Shown here piece by piece: positions 1-8,942 of a DNA stretch of 64,000 nucleotides (position 1 is the first letter of the stretch; every line of letters starts with the position of its first letter). Both the position numbers and the translations under genes were made by a program. The stretch spans positions 1 to 64,000 of the forward strand of contig JAGXHI010000001.1 of NCBI GenBank assembly GCA_024636295.1, in the 5' to 3' direction. Source of the stretch: Desulfuromonadales bacterium. GTDB lineage: Bacteria > Desulfobacterota > Desulfuromonadia > Desulfuromonadales > JAGXHI01. The notes under the pieces are model-generated. The model saw only the letters and a program-made list of their open reading frames with translations. It was not told where the DNA came from and searched no databases.

Positions 1-137
1 CCGGCTCTTTACCGAAGCAGCTTACGGTGGTTTGAAGCCTCCACCTGTATAGCGGCTCCGAGGGGCCAACCCTCATCTTTTGTGCAGCATAGCTGCACGG
101 GGATGCGAAAGCACCCGTGCGTGCCTTCGTGGCACAC
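1..137 (-). mobile_element. Probable 5' end of a group II intron inserted in mod (runs off the window)
   Basis: On the minus strand the mod reading frame is conserved up to ...RYADD and then breaks at position 137, where the sequence becomes GTGTGCC, matching the GUGYG 5' start of group II introns. The 137 nt to the window edge fold into consecutive hairpins: GTGTGCC/GGCACGC, GTGCAGC/GCTGCAC, GAGG/CCTC and GGTGG/CCACC. The break leaves a T after the GAT codon; Mod homologues usually have Phe (TTY) next, so splicing out the insert could restore the frame. No reverse transcriptase is visible because only the start of the element is in view. An insertion sequence end is the main alternative. Confidence 0.5.
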
Positions 138-1308
138 AATCATCCGCATAGCGTCTGTAGCGAAGACGCTGACCTATGCCAACAAGTCTCGTTGCCATTG
201 CCAACCGTGGCATTCCTGCGCGAGATGCCTTCCAGTGTGTGTTGGGGGGAAGTCGAAAATCACGGTTCTGGAAGTTAAAGGGGTACGTCCCGGATTCACT
301 TGCACCCTGTGAACTCATATCGCCAGCCATGAATCGTGGGTCTTTGTAATAAGCAAACTCGCGAAGCTCGTCAATGCCTGTGTATTGCGTCTCAAGTAGG
401 GCGCTTCCTTTTTCGGCAAGCGGCTGCCTATATTTCATTCGTGAAAGATCTTTTGCATACCACAGCGCGTAGTCGTATATGTTTTCGAGAAAATTAGAAC
501 CAGTTCCGGATGTCTTCTTGAAGGCGATTGAAGAAACCAGATTCGTTTCTCCAAAAACCTCATCCATCACCGCCCGAACCCGGTGCACATTCTCATCACC
601 AATCTGCACAAAGATCGACCCGGAATCCGTCAACAAATCCCGCGCCACGGTCAGCCGATCCCGTAGATAGGTCAGGTACGAATGAATCCCGTCCCGCCAG
701 GTATCGCGAAACGCTTTCACCTGCTCCGGCTCACGGGTAATATGATCCGCCTTACCATCCTTCACATCGCGACTTGTCGTGGACCACTGAAAATTGGAGT
801 TAAACTTAATCCCATAAGGTGGATCGAAGTAGATGCACTGCACCTTGCCCCGCAACCCCTCCCGCTCGGCCAGCGACGCCATCACCTGCAAGCTGTCGCC
901 CAGAATCATTCGGTTGGCCCAATGGGCCTCATGCTGATAAAACTCCGTCTTGGCCGCCTCGTTGGGCAAACCGTTGAAATCGGCAAACAGGTCGAACTGA
1001 TCCTCGTCGGCTTTGGTCTCGATCTTGGTGCGGCGCAGCAGATCGTCGATCAGCACCTTGGGGTGGACCTTCTCCTGGATATAGAGCGGCGGCGCCTGCA
1101 CCACCAGGTCGGACCAGTCCTGCTCATCCTTGCCGCGCCAGACCAGTTGCGGGTCGAGATCGCGGTTGCGGCGCTCATAAGCCACCTGGATCGGCGTCTT
1201 TTCCGCTTCGTGCATGATCGACTGATGCTCGGCGGTGGGGATGTTTTTGCGAGTCGCCTCGTCATGCTTGAGCGATTCAACGGATTTCATTGTCGGGTTT
1301 TTGGCCAT
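138..1308 (-). CDS. mod: Type III restriction-modification DNA methyltransferase Mod, 5' part only
   Basis: Adenine-specific DNA methyltransferase subunit of a type III restriction-modification system; Mod alone methylates and gives the Res complex its specificity. Motif IV DPPYG is at residues 162-166, followed by the family's FxDTW-like and 'GDENVHR' segments and the HWK...RLRYxRYADD region. About 390 codons are intact. The remainder, including the family's later 'VxQTxNP' and 'DPxxGSGTT' AdoMet-binding motifs, is absent because the frame runs into the GTGTG insert at 137 and stops at 73. It lies 12 bp downstream of dinD in the same direction. It is either split by a splicing intron or inactivated. 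Confidence 0.85.
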
Positions 1309-1320
1309 GACCTCTGCTTC

Positions 1321-2163
1321 CTATGCGTCCAATGGGTCGGGATTTTTCAGGGATTTCTTGTCGGCCGTGGCGATGCGACGCTCGACCCTTTTGACATCCT
1401 CGGCGGCGGGCAGGTGCTCGGGGCGAATGCCGCGTTCGAGCAGGGTGTTTCTGACCGCCTGATTGTTGGTGACGTGCTCTTGGGAAATATCACCCTCGCT
1501 GTCCATCTGGTGCTGCCTGGCGTTGAAAATGGTGATCTCGGTGGCGAAATCCTTGGCCTTCAGGATGATGGTGGGGACGAAGTCGGCCAGCGGACGATTG
1601 TCCGGCACCTTCCAATGGGCCTTCATGGCCTGGGTGGTTTTGCCGAACAGCGCCTGGTCCCCCTTGCTGCGGATGAGGGCGAAATTCTGGTTGCCGCCGG
1701 TCTGTTCATAGATGACCTCGGAAAGTTCCTTTTCGGTGGCCGAGAGCTTTTTGCGGGCCGAGACCCGTTCGGCTTCCAGCAGGCGTTGCTCGATCAATTC
1801 CGCCTTGCGGGTCTGCACCGCGAAATAGGTTTGGGCAAAGGCGATTTCCTGCTTCTTGGGATCACCGTTCTGAGCAATCAGATAACAGGCGTAGCGGGTG
1901 AGCATGATGTCATCGATTTCGCGTTGACTGCCGGAACCGAGGTCGACCATTTTGTTGACGTCAACAAAATGGTCTGAAATGGCATGGTCGGATACCTCGC
2001 AGGCGGTCTTGGCCTTGGATATGACCGCGGTGAAGTTACGCCACTCAGAGTAACCGAGCAGATGCTGCAAATCACGGGCAAGCCAGAATTCAACGCCGCC
2101 TTCGGTCTGCTGAGCATGGGATTCAAAGGAATCGGTCAGCGAGTGAATGACATTAATCTTCAT
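1321..2163 (-). CDS. dinD: DNA-damage-inducible protein D (DinD/BRO-N family)
   Basis: 280 residues matching the DinD family. The N-terminal BRO-like part contains FWLARDLQHLLGYSEWRNF (about residues 27-45), and a conserved YACYLIAQNGDP..KQEIAFAQTYFA block follows (about 112-134). Family members include E. coli DinD, a LexA-regulated protein reported to inhibit RecA filaments. Here the gene sits between res and mod on the same strand, with mod starting 12 bp after its stop. I see no clear SOS box upstream. It could be an accessory gene of the restriction locus rather than a core SOS gene; that link is inference. Confidence 0.8.
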   Translation of the reverse strand: MKINVIHSLTDSFESHAQQTEGGVEFWLARDLQHLLGYSEWRNFTAVISKAKTACEVSDHAISDHFVDVNKMVDLGSGSQREIDDIMLTRYACYLIAQNGDPKKQEIAFAQTYFAVQTRKAELIEQRLLEAERVSARKKLSATEKELSEVIYEQTGGNQNFALIRSKGDQALFGKTTQAMKAHWKVPDNRPLADFVPTIILKAKDFATEITIFNARQHQMDSEGDISQEHVTNNQAVRNTLLERGIRPEHLPAAEDVKRVERRIATADKKSLKNPDPLDA

Positions 2164-2253
2164 GTTTCAATCTCCCCCGAATAAGCAATCGATCATTCGT
2201 ACACGGCGGTTTTAGGCGTTCCCATTCCGGGCGATTTGCGGTACAAATACAAT

Positions 2254-2418
2254 ATGAAACAGCAACCACTCAGCAAGACCAATGCTCATCTTCACGATCC
2301 CGAAAAGCGGCGTCAGGCGCTGTTGCGCTCGGTGCTCTCTTCTTCGGCGGTGGACGGAATAAAACTGACCGAAGAGGCATTGGAAGACCTCCTGAAAAAG
2401 GCCAAAGCGTCTCCCTAG
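2254..2418 (+). CDS. Small conserved-looking protein of unknown function
   Basis: A 54-residue ORF on the strand opposite its neighbours, placed head-to-head with dinD and tail-to-tail with res (24 bp from the end of res). The ATG at 2254 is preferred over an upstream in-frame TTG at 2236. The protein reads as a charged helical domain: PLSKTNAHLHDPEKRRQ, then a SSSAVDGIKLTEEAL segment, then a Lys-rich end. The SSxxxGI segment loosely resembles the N-terminal inhibitory motif of Fic proteins, which would fit an antitoxin-like peptide, but no Fic partner is present. Function unknown. Confidence 0.5.
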   Translation: MKQQPLSKTNAHLHDPEKRRQALLRSVLSSSAVDGIKLTEEALEDLLKKAKASP

Positions 2419-2442
2419 ATTGTTCCGGTCCTATTTCAATTT

Positions 2443-5400
2443 TCATTCTTCACCCTTCACAATTCCTTCGATCATTTTATTGAACTCAGATTCAACCTTT
2501 TCTTCGAAGTCGGACTCGATTTGATAGACCTCGGTGAACTCGGCGAACGCCCAACGACCATAGTTACCGAGGTTGTTCACCCCCGGCACCCAGTAGGTCT
2601 CCATGGTCGACTTCTTCTCCTTGGCGTCCTCGCGCCGATAGCCCTTGATCTCGACGATCAGATGCAGCAGGTCATCCTCGCCCCGGCCATCATCAATCTG
2701 TACGATGAAATCGGGCAGATACTTGCGGGTTTCCGAACCGTAACGATAGGGCACCTCCAGCCCGAGACTGTGGTTTTTGACATAGGCCTTGACCTTGGGA
2801 TGACCTTCGGCGACACGGCAGAACTCGGCTTCCCAGTCGCTATCGAGGATCACCCAGTTTATGTGACAGCGCCGTGAGTCCGTTTCCCAACGGGACTTCT
2901 TGGATGTGTTGAAATTGACGTGACTGGTTGAACCGACCGGGTTGTAGGGGTCGAGCATCGCCTTGATCGGACTCTCACCGGCATGGTGGCGGGTAATGGC
3001 GGCGGTGATCTTGTCACAGGCCAGGTCGGCGAGGGTCTTGTATTTGAGCTGGGCGGGATAGGTGCCGCCCCGGCAGTCGAGGTAACCGTCGAGCCACTGG
3101 CGGGCGATGCGCTTGAGTTGGCCGAACAGGTTTAACTGCGGCTCGCCATCGGCATCGCGCCACTTGGTCAAAACCAGATGCGAGGTCAGTTCATAGACGA
3201 TCTGGGAAGGCCGGATATCACCGGTATGCACCAGGTTGAGATCGATCGGCGCACCGATGATTCCGGAATTGCGGGTTTCGGTGGCGCCGACCAGGTCAGG
3301 GGTCAGCACCAGGGAGGACTCGTCATTGAAGTCTGCCGCCAAGCGAATTTCGGGGAGTTCGGTGCGGTAACCGGCGACCCGGGGGAATCTGATTTCCAGC
3401 GCATCCCGTTCGGGCCGGACCGCCTTGACCTGGATGGTTTCACGCGGCGGCTGCGGCGGCGAGACCACCGGCTTGGCGGTAAAGTCAAAAGGAATCCCCA
3501 GCACATCGGCATATTCGGTATTGAAAAGACCCTCTTCATTCAGCTCATAGGACTGGCGCCGCAGGGCGCGGCCGATGACCTGCTCACACAACAGCTGGGT
3601 GCCAAAGGCCCGCACCCCGAGCACGTGGGTCACGGTGTTGGCGTCCCAGCCTTCGGTCAACATGGAGACCGAGACCACACAGCGGATCGAGCCGCCGAGG
3701 CGACCGTGCTTGCCAACGGTGTTCATGACTTCGCGTAGCAGATCCTGATCGGTGAGGTTATCCGCCTGACGAAGATCACCGGTGCGCTCGATGATCTCGC
3801 GACGGAAGCGCTCAATCTCGAAGGAGGCCATCTCACGGAAGTTGGCATCCAGCGCCTCGCCCGATTCGAGCTGTTGACTGTCGATCAGCAGCGTGTTGGG
3901 TCGGGCGAGCGGGTTGCCGTGTTCATCGGTATTGCGGAACAGCGGCAGCCGTCCGAATTCAAGCTGGCTGGAACCGTCCTTGTTCTGCCGCTCGAATCCG
4001 GAGATGTAGTCGTAGACCAGCTTCGAAGTGGCGGTGTTGTTGCAGACGACGATGAAGCAGGGCGGAACGTTGATCCCCTCTTTCTGCCACAGTTCGAAAG
4101 TTTTTTCGTAATGGCCGTAGAGGGCCTGGAGGGCCGTTTGCAGTTGCGGCGGCAAGTCCAGGGGGTTGAGCGAAGCGCCCTTGCCGCGACCTTTTTTTGG
4201 CATCTTCTTTCCGATGTGCTCCCAGAGATTGCGGAACATCGGCATCTCTTCACCGGGGATGTTGTCCGCGACCGGAACACGGGGCAGCTTCACAATGCCG
4301 CATTCGATGGCATCCATCAGCGAGAAATCGCTCATGGTCCAGGGAAAGAGCGTCCCTTCGGCATAACCGGACCCGCGCAAAAAGAAGGGTGTGGCCGACA
4401 GATCAATGACCTGCGACAGCCCCAGCTTGCGGTTGACGATTTCCAGCCCGGAGATCCAGAGACGGGCCGCCTCATTGTTCTTCTCGGCTTCCTTCTTCTC
4501 ATCCCCCTTCAGATCGCCGACATCGTCTTCGCCGGGCTTTTCCCGATAACAGTGATGCGCCTCGTCGTTAATGGCCAGAATGTTCTTCATGCCCATGAGT
4601 TCGGGCATGACCCGCTGCAGCATCTGGCCTTCGGTTTCCAGGGTGTCGAGGGCTTCGCCGCGGCCCTGGAGGAGTGACCGACCTCCTTTCGATAGATCCA
4701 TACGTTCCCGAAGCTTGAACGCATGATAATTCGTGATAACGATTTTCGCCCGCTCGATGTCCCCGAGCATGTCGTTAGGGACAATCTCGCGGCTCTGGTA
4801 ATAACTGTCGGGATCATTGGGCTGCAGAACGCGAAGGCGATCGCGAATGGTGATTCCGGGAGTGACAATCAGAAAGCCCCGGGTGAACTTCTTGCTTCCG
4901 GGGCGGCGTACGGCGTTTACGGTCTGCCAGGCGATCAGCATGGACATGACCGTGGTTTTTCCTGCGCCAGTGGCCATCTTCAAAGCCAGTCGCATCAAAT
5001 CGGGATTAGCGTCGTTGTTGGCCCTGTTCAGGTGGTCGAGGAAATCCTTTCCCGCTTTTTCAGTGGGAGCGACTTCGGTTAGCCAGATCGCTGCCTCGGC
5101 AGCCTCAACCTGGCAGAAAAACGGACGTAAGCTGTTGAAGGAATGGTGCCGCCAGTGCTGAAGCAATCGGGCGGTTTCGGGCGTGACTTTCCAGTTGGCC
5201 GCATTCGGTATGTTGCGCCAACGGTCGACGAGTTCACGAAGGCGGTTGATGACGGACGTCTGGTCGTACTGCTGGTCTTTTGTGGATAGGCCCTTGCCGT
5301 CATCGAAGATGAAGCCATGTTGTTCACCAGCTGATTGCCTCTTTCTGGGCTTTGGTATCGGCGTGATGAAATCCGCGCGACGGCGCTTTTCGATGATCTG

Positions 5401-5496
5401 TTGGGTTGGCTGACCCTGTTCATCGAGTTCCCAGTGCCTGACTGGGTATTCGTAGGGAGAATTCAAAATCGGCTGATCGAAAAAAGGATTACTCAT
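2443..5496 (-). CDS. res: Type III restriction enzyme Res subunit
   Basis: A 1017-residue SF2 helicase-nuclease. Walker A GAGKT is at residues 177-181 and the DEAH box (INDEAHHCY) near 309-317. Later helicase motifs include SMLTEGWDANTVTHVLGVRAFGTQ and QVIGRALRR. At the C-terminus, PDFIVQIDDG (from 928) and EIKGY (949-953) form a PD-(D/E)xK nuclease core. With Mod it makes the cleaving complex of a type III system. The start is supported by GGAGGA 8 nt upstream. An 11-bp-arm hairpin lies directly upstream of that ribosome-binding site. dinD and mod follow downstream on the same strand after a 279-bp gap. Confidence 0.93.
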   Translation of the reverse strand: MSNPFFDQPILNSPYEYPVRHWELDEQGQPTQQIIEKRRRADFITPIPKPRKRQSAGEQHGFIFDDGKGLSTKDQQYDQTSVINRLRELVDRWRNIPNAANWKVTPETARLLQHWRHHSFNSLRPFFCQVEAAEAAIWLTEVAPTEKAGKDFLDHLNRANNDANPDLMRLALKMATGAGKTTVMSMLIAWQTVNAVRRPGSKKFTRGFLIVTPGITIRDRLRVLQPNDPDSYYQSREIVPNDMLGDIERAKIVITNYHAFKLRERMDLSKGGRSLLQGRGEALDTLETEGQMLQRVMPELMGMKNILAINDEAHHCYREKPGEDDVGDLKGDEKKEAEKNNEAARLWISGLEIVNRKLGLSQVIDLSATPFFLRGSGYAEGTLFPWTMSDFSLMDAIECGIVKLPRVPVADNIPGEEMPMFRNLWEHIGKKMPKKGRGKGASLNPLDLPPQLQTALQALYGHYEKTFELWQKEGINVPPCFIVVCNNTATSKLVYDYISGFERQNKDGSSQLEFGRLPLFRNTDEHGNPLARPNTLLIDSQQLESGEALDANFREMASFEIERFRREIIERTGDLRQADNLTDQDLLREVMNTVGKHGRLGGSIRCVVSVSMLTEGWDANTVTHVLGVRAFGTQLLCEQVIGRALRRQSYELNEEGLFNTEYADVLGIPFDFTAKPVVSPPQPPRETIQVKAVRPERDALEIRFPRVAGYRTELPEIRLAADFNDESSLVLTPDLVGATETRNSGIIGAPIDLNLVHTGDIRPSQIVYELTSHLVLTKWRDADGEPQLNLFGQLKRIARQWLDGYLDCRGGTYPAQLKYKTLADLACDKITAAITRHHAGESPIKAMLDPYNPVGSTSHVNFNTSKKSRWETDSRRCHINWVILDSDWEAEFCRVAEGHPKVKAYVKNHSLGLEVPYRYGSETRKYLPDFIVQIDDGRGEDDLLHLIVEIKGYRREDAKEKKSTMETYWVPGVNNLGNYGRWAFAEFTEVYQIESDFEEKVESEFNKMIEGIVKGEE

Positions 5497-5513
5497 CCTG
5501 ATCTTTCCTCCAG

Positions 5514-5544
5514 GGGAATTTCATCCCAACGGAATGAAATTCCC
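5514..5544 (-). promoter_or_regulatory. Perfect inverted repeat in the res leader (operator or attenuator)
   Basis: GGGAATTTCAT at 5514-5524 and ATGAAATTCCC at 5534-5544 form an 11-bp perfect inverted repeat with a 9-nt spacer. It sits 4 nt upstream of the res ribosome-binding site. It has no T-tract, so it is more likely an operator or an RNA hairpin affecting res translation than a terminator. Confidence 0.5.
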
Positions 5545-6055
5545 AATTAAATCAACGGCTGTTTCCGCGATTCCCCGGTGATGCGGCCCAATAGTCGTAG
5601 CCGTTACTTTTCAGTACATCGTCGTTGAGGGAGCGTAGGCTTCGTGCCCGGGCCGGCCGGTCAAACCGTATGGAGAATGCCGATATTTAACACACCGGGG
5701 TGAAGGTCGGCGGCATGAATAAATTTGAAATGAGCGATCCCTGCCATTTTTAAAAAGATATTTTAAATTAAATCAATTCCATAGTCTATTCAAGGATTTA
5801 ATGGGAAAGCCATTGCTGGGGGGAAAATTATCATCGTAACAGGATGGAGAAACCATCCGCTCCGAGGCTGCGCGCTGGTCCGAAATCTACCAAAATCCAG
5901 GTCCCCCCAACGGCTCCGATTAGCCATCTCATCCGGGAGCGGAAAAAAGAAAAGCCTGTCCGTACGGACAGGCTTTTTCTTTTTCTAATCCTAAGCGATT
6001 TGGACAATTGTGCTGGTCTTTCCACCGCAATATCAATCGAGCGAATCCGCGGCGG
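5545..6055. other. Gene-free region between res and the hybrid kinase
   Basis: About 510 bp without a credible gene. The only short ORFs run across the terminator at 5950-5985 and have no family resemblance. The stretch 5740-5800 is very AT-rich and could hold the res promoter. Otherwise I see nothing here. Confidence 0.5.
5950..5985 (-). terminator. Intrinsic terminator after the hybrid kinase
   Basis: A perfect palindrome AAAAGCCTGTCCG/CGGACAGGCTTTT (5950-5977) is flanked by T-rich runs when read on either strand. It lies about 70 bp past the stop of the minus-strand kinase gene and would also stop transcription from the left. Confidence 0.8.
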
Positions 6056-8806
6056 CTAAAATCGACCTACATATTTTCGGACCCTGTCCAGTTCCTTTTC
6101 CACTTCCGGCAGGAGCCTTTCGACTTCTGAGGCGAGGGCCGCCTCCCCGGCGGCTTCCATTTCATTCAGCAATTTCACCGCCCGGGACGCTCCGAATATG
6201 CCGACGACCGATTTAAGGGAATGGGCTTTCTGCTCCACTACCTTGACGTCCCCCAGGCTCACGGCCGATTGCAGCCCGTAAAGGGCCTCATTGTAATCGG
6301 ATAGAAACTTTTCTGTGAGCTGGCTCACGAATTCCCTGTCGCCGTCAACTGCATTTAACAGGTCAGAAATGGCCCGTTCAATTTCCAGATCCTTCTTGAG
6401 GTTTCGTTCTGTGGCGGCAAAGAGCTCTGCGGCCATAATCGGTTTGGCGACATAATCATCCATCCCCGCCTGGAGACATTTTTCCCTGGCGCCCTTTATG
6501 GCATGGGCTGTCAGCCCGATGATGGGGGTGCGGGTTCCCCTCCGCCGTTCCTTGTCCCGGATGGACCGGACCGCTTCGAAGCCGTCCATTTCCGGCATCT
6601 GCACATCCATCAGGATAAGGTCGAAACTCCCCTCTTCCCAGGCCCGGACCGCCTCCCGCCCATCCCCGACGGCATGGACCTTAAAGCCCCTCTTTTCCAG
6701 AAGAGAAACCGCCAGGATGCGGTTGATCTCATTGTCTTCGGCAAGAAGAATTCGTCCCTCTTCAGCAGCTTCTCTTTTTGGATCCGTCTCCTGGGACAAA
6801 ATTTCGGGTTTCTCTTCTCTGTTCCCGGCGATAACCCTGGTCAGAGTCTCGAAAAGTTCCGACTGCCGGATCGGTTTCATCAGGCACACCTCGATTCCCG
6901 CCCGGCGGGATCGTTCCGAATGTGGGACATCCTCCGAGGTCAGCATCATGAGAACCGTCTCCGAAAGAGACGACTGTCGGCTGACCCGCTCGGCGACTTC
7001 AAAGCCGTCCTGGCCCGGCATGCGCGCATCCAGAAGAAGGAGCCGGAAAGGTTCCCCTGATTCAGCGGCCCCCTCGAGCACACCAAGTCCTTCCGTGCCG
7101 TCGGCGGCCGTCTCGACACGCATTCCCCACTTGGTCAGCAGATCATGGAGGATTTTCCGGTTCGTGGCGTTATCATCGATCACCAGCACCTTGACCCCTG
7201 ACAGGTCCTTCCCTCCTGGTGCGGGAGTATGGACAGCCTTCTCGGGGAGAGAAAGAGGAATGTCGAAGGAGAAGGTGCTTCCAGATCCAAGACGGCTGGC
7301 CACCTTGACTTCACCGCCCATGGTCTCGACGATCTGACGGGAGATGGCCAGCCCGAGACCGGTGCCTCCATGGGAGCGGGCGGCGGTGCCGTCCACCTGG
7401 CTGAAGCTCTCGAAGAGCTTGTCCATCTTGTCCGCGGGAATGCCGATTCCCGTATCGGTGACCGAAAAGCGAAGGCGGCCCCCCTCCCAGGGATCGAGGA
7501 TATCCACCCGAACGGCGACTTCACCCTTGTCGGTGAATTTTATTGCATTGCCGACCAGGTTGGTCAGGATCTGGCGAAGCCGATCGGGATCGCCCTGGAT
7601 ATGGTCCGGTGTTCCGGGGGAGAAGCCGCAGGTCAGCTCCAGCCCCTTCTGGTGAGCGCGAAGAGCAAGGGCATGAACCGTATTCTCCACCAGTTTCCGG
7701 AGGGCGAAGGTCTCCTTCCGCAACTCCAGCATTCCCGCTTCGATTTTGGAGAAATCGAGGATGTCATTGATGATCCGGAGCAGGGATTCGGCGGATGATT
7801 TCACCATGTCCAGATATTCCCGCTGCTCGCGGGTAAGGCGGGTATCCAGGGCAAGTTCCGTCATGCCGATGACGGCGTTCATGGGCGTGCGGATTTCATG
7901 GCTCATGTTCGCCAGAAATTCCCCCTTGGCCCGGCTCGCTTCCTCGGCCTGCTCCTTGGATCGAAGAAGATCGATGAACAGGCCCTCGTAAGGATTGCTC
8001 AAAGATCCCTGGATCAGGGACCGATAGACCAGCGCCAGGGACAGGAGCTTGAGCGCATGTCCGAGATAATTGAAGAAACCAAAGACGTCATTGTAGAGCG
8101 TAAAACTCATCTCTGAAAGAATGGTGATCCCAAGGGCCCACAGAAGAAAAGGCAGCGTATTCTTGTCAAAAAATTTCCGCTTTTTCCAAAAAAGCACGCC
8201 TGAAAAGGCCAGAAGCCCGGAGATGAGATATTCACTGCCCACCTTGAAAGACGTCAGCCCTTTTCCTTCCACGAAGCAGTCGGGAAACCACCCAAGGGGA
8301 TGAATGGCCAGAAGAAGCAGGGCCGTTGCACCCATAAACCCGCTCAGTACCACCCTGGGGGAAAAAGAGTCCGTTTTCCCGAGACGAAGCGCCGCCGTCA
8401 GAAAGCCCGCGGCCTCCATAAATCGGGCGGCGATCCAGTACTGGGTGGGATGGTTTGGATCCGCCTCGGGGAAAACCCCCATCCCCTTGTAGGCCAGCGT
8501 GTGAAAGAGATCGATGGAGGCGACAGCCAGAAAGGCGCAGGCCAGGACGAGAAAAGACTCATTTCTGGCGAATTTATGAGCATGCCAGCCGATACTGAAA
8601 ATGGTGACCGAAACGGCGACGCCGGCGAGTTCCACAATTCCGTGGAAGAAAAGATAATTGTGGTGGCTCAAGGGGTAGAGAGGAACTAGCAGGAAAATCC
8701 AGAAAAGGGCTTTCCAAACATTATTGGGAATGGCCCTCGGAATCGGGAATCGGGGTTCTCCCAACCGGTCGGAGATACCCGGGGTTTTAGGACCTTCAGC
8801 GTTCAT
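6056..8806 (-). CDS. MASE3-domain hybrid sensor histidine kinase with two receivers and Hpt
   Basis: 916 residues. The N-terminal third (about 30-265) is a multi-helix membrane sensor of the MASE3 type, with the typical [15 protein letters not shown] and [11 protein letters not shown] segments. HisKA follows with phospho-accepting His303 (SHEIRTPMN). The ATPase domain has an N-box at about 419-425 and G-boxes DTGIGIP and GGTGLGL. Two receivers carry Asp593 (LLDARMP) and Asp734 (LMDVQMP). The C-terminal Hpt domain has His862 (AHSLKS). All phosphorelay residues are present, so it is probably an active multistep kinase. It is an orphan: no response regulator is adjacent and the signal is unknown. 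Confidence 0.93.
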   Translation of the reverse strand: MNAEGPKTPGISDRLGEPRFPIPRAIPNNVWKALFWIFLLVPLYPLSHHNYLFFHGIVELAGVAVSVTIFSIGWHAHKFARNESFLVLACAFLAVASIDLFHTLAYKGMGVFPEADPNHPTQYWIAARFMEAAGFLTAALRLGKTDSFSPRVVLSGFMGATALLLLAIHPLGWFPDCFVEGKGLTSFKVGSEYLISGLLAFSGVLFWKKRKFFDKNTLPFLLWALGITILSEMSFTLYNDVFGFFNYLGHALKLLSLALVYRSLIQGSLSNPYEGLFIDLLRSKEQAEEASRAKGEFLANMSHEIRTPMNAVIGMTELALDTRLTREQREYLDMVKSSAESLLRIINDILDFSKIEAGMLELRKETFALRKLVENTVHALALRAHQKGLELTCGFSPGTPDHIQGDPDRLRQILTNLVGNAIKFTDKGEVAVRVDILDPWEGGRLRFSVTDTGIGIPADKMDKLFESFSQVDGTAARSHGGTGLGLAISRQIVETMGGEVKVASRLGSGSTFSFDIPLSLPEKAVHTPAPGGKDLSGVKVLVIDDNATNRKILHDLLTKWGMRVETAADGTEGLGVLEGAAESGEPFRLLLLDARMPGQDGFEVAERVSRQSSLSETVLMMLTSEDVPHSERSRRAGIEVCLMKPIRQSELFETLTRVIAGNREEKPEILSQETDPKREAAEEGRILLAEDNEINRILAVSLLEKRGFKVHAVGDGREAVRAWEEGSFDLILMDVQMPEMDGFEAVRSIRDKERRRGTRTPIIGLTAHAIKGAREKCLQAGMDDYVAKPIMAAELFAATERNLKKDLEIERAISDLLNAVDGDREFVSQLTEKFLSDYNEALYGLQSAVSLGDVKVVEQKAHSLKSVVGIFGASRAVKLLNEMEAAGEAALASEVERLLPEVEKELDRVRKYVGRF

Positions 8807-8896
8807 GGGAGCTTATATTAATCTACACCTTTTTGGTTGTCAATTTAAAGGATCATTGATGTGTACGGTTAGGTAAAACCGCCACCAGAAAACAAT

Positions 8897-8918
8897 GGGC
8901 CGGCATTTTTGCCGGCCC
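8897..8918 (-). terminator. Hairpin downstream of the alkyl-sulfatase gene
   Basis: GGGCCGGC-attttt-GCCGGCCC lies 24 bp beyond the minus-strand stop at 8943. On the minus strand it is followed by ATTGTTTTC, a weak T-tract, so it is a probable but not ideal intrinsic terminator. Confidence 0.6.
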
Positions 8919-8942
8919 GAAATTCTGTCTCTTTTGATATGC

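Noticed and set aside
5831..6059. Short ORFs on both strands between res and the hybrid kinase
   Set aside because: They read through a strong intrinsic terminator palindrome at 5950-5985.
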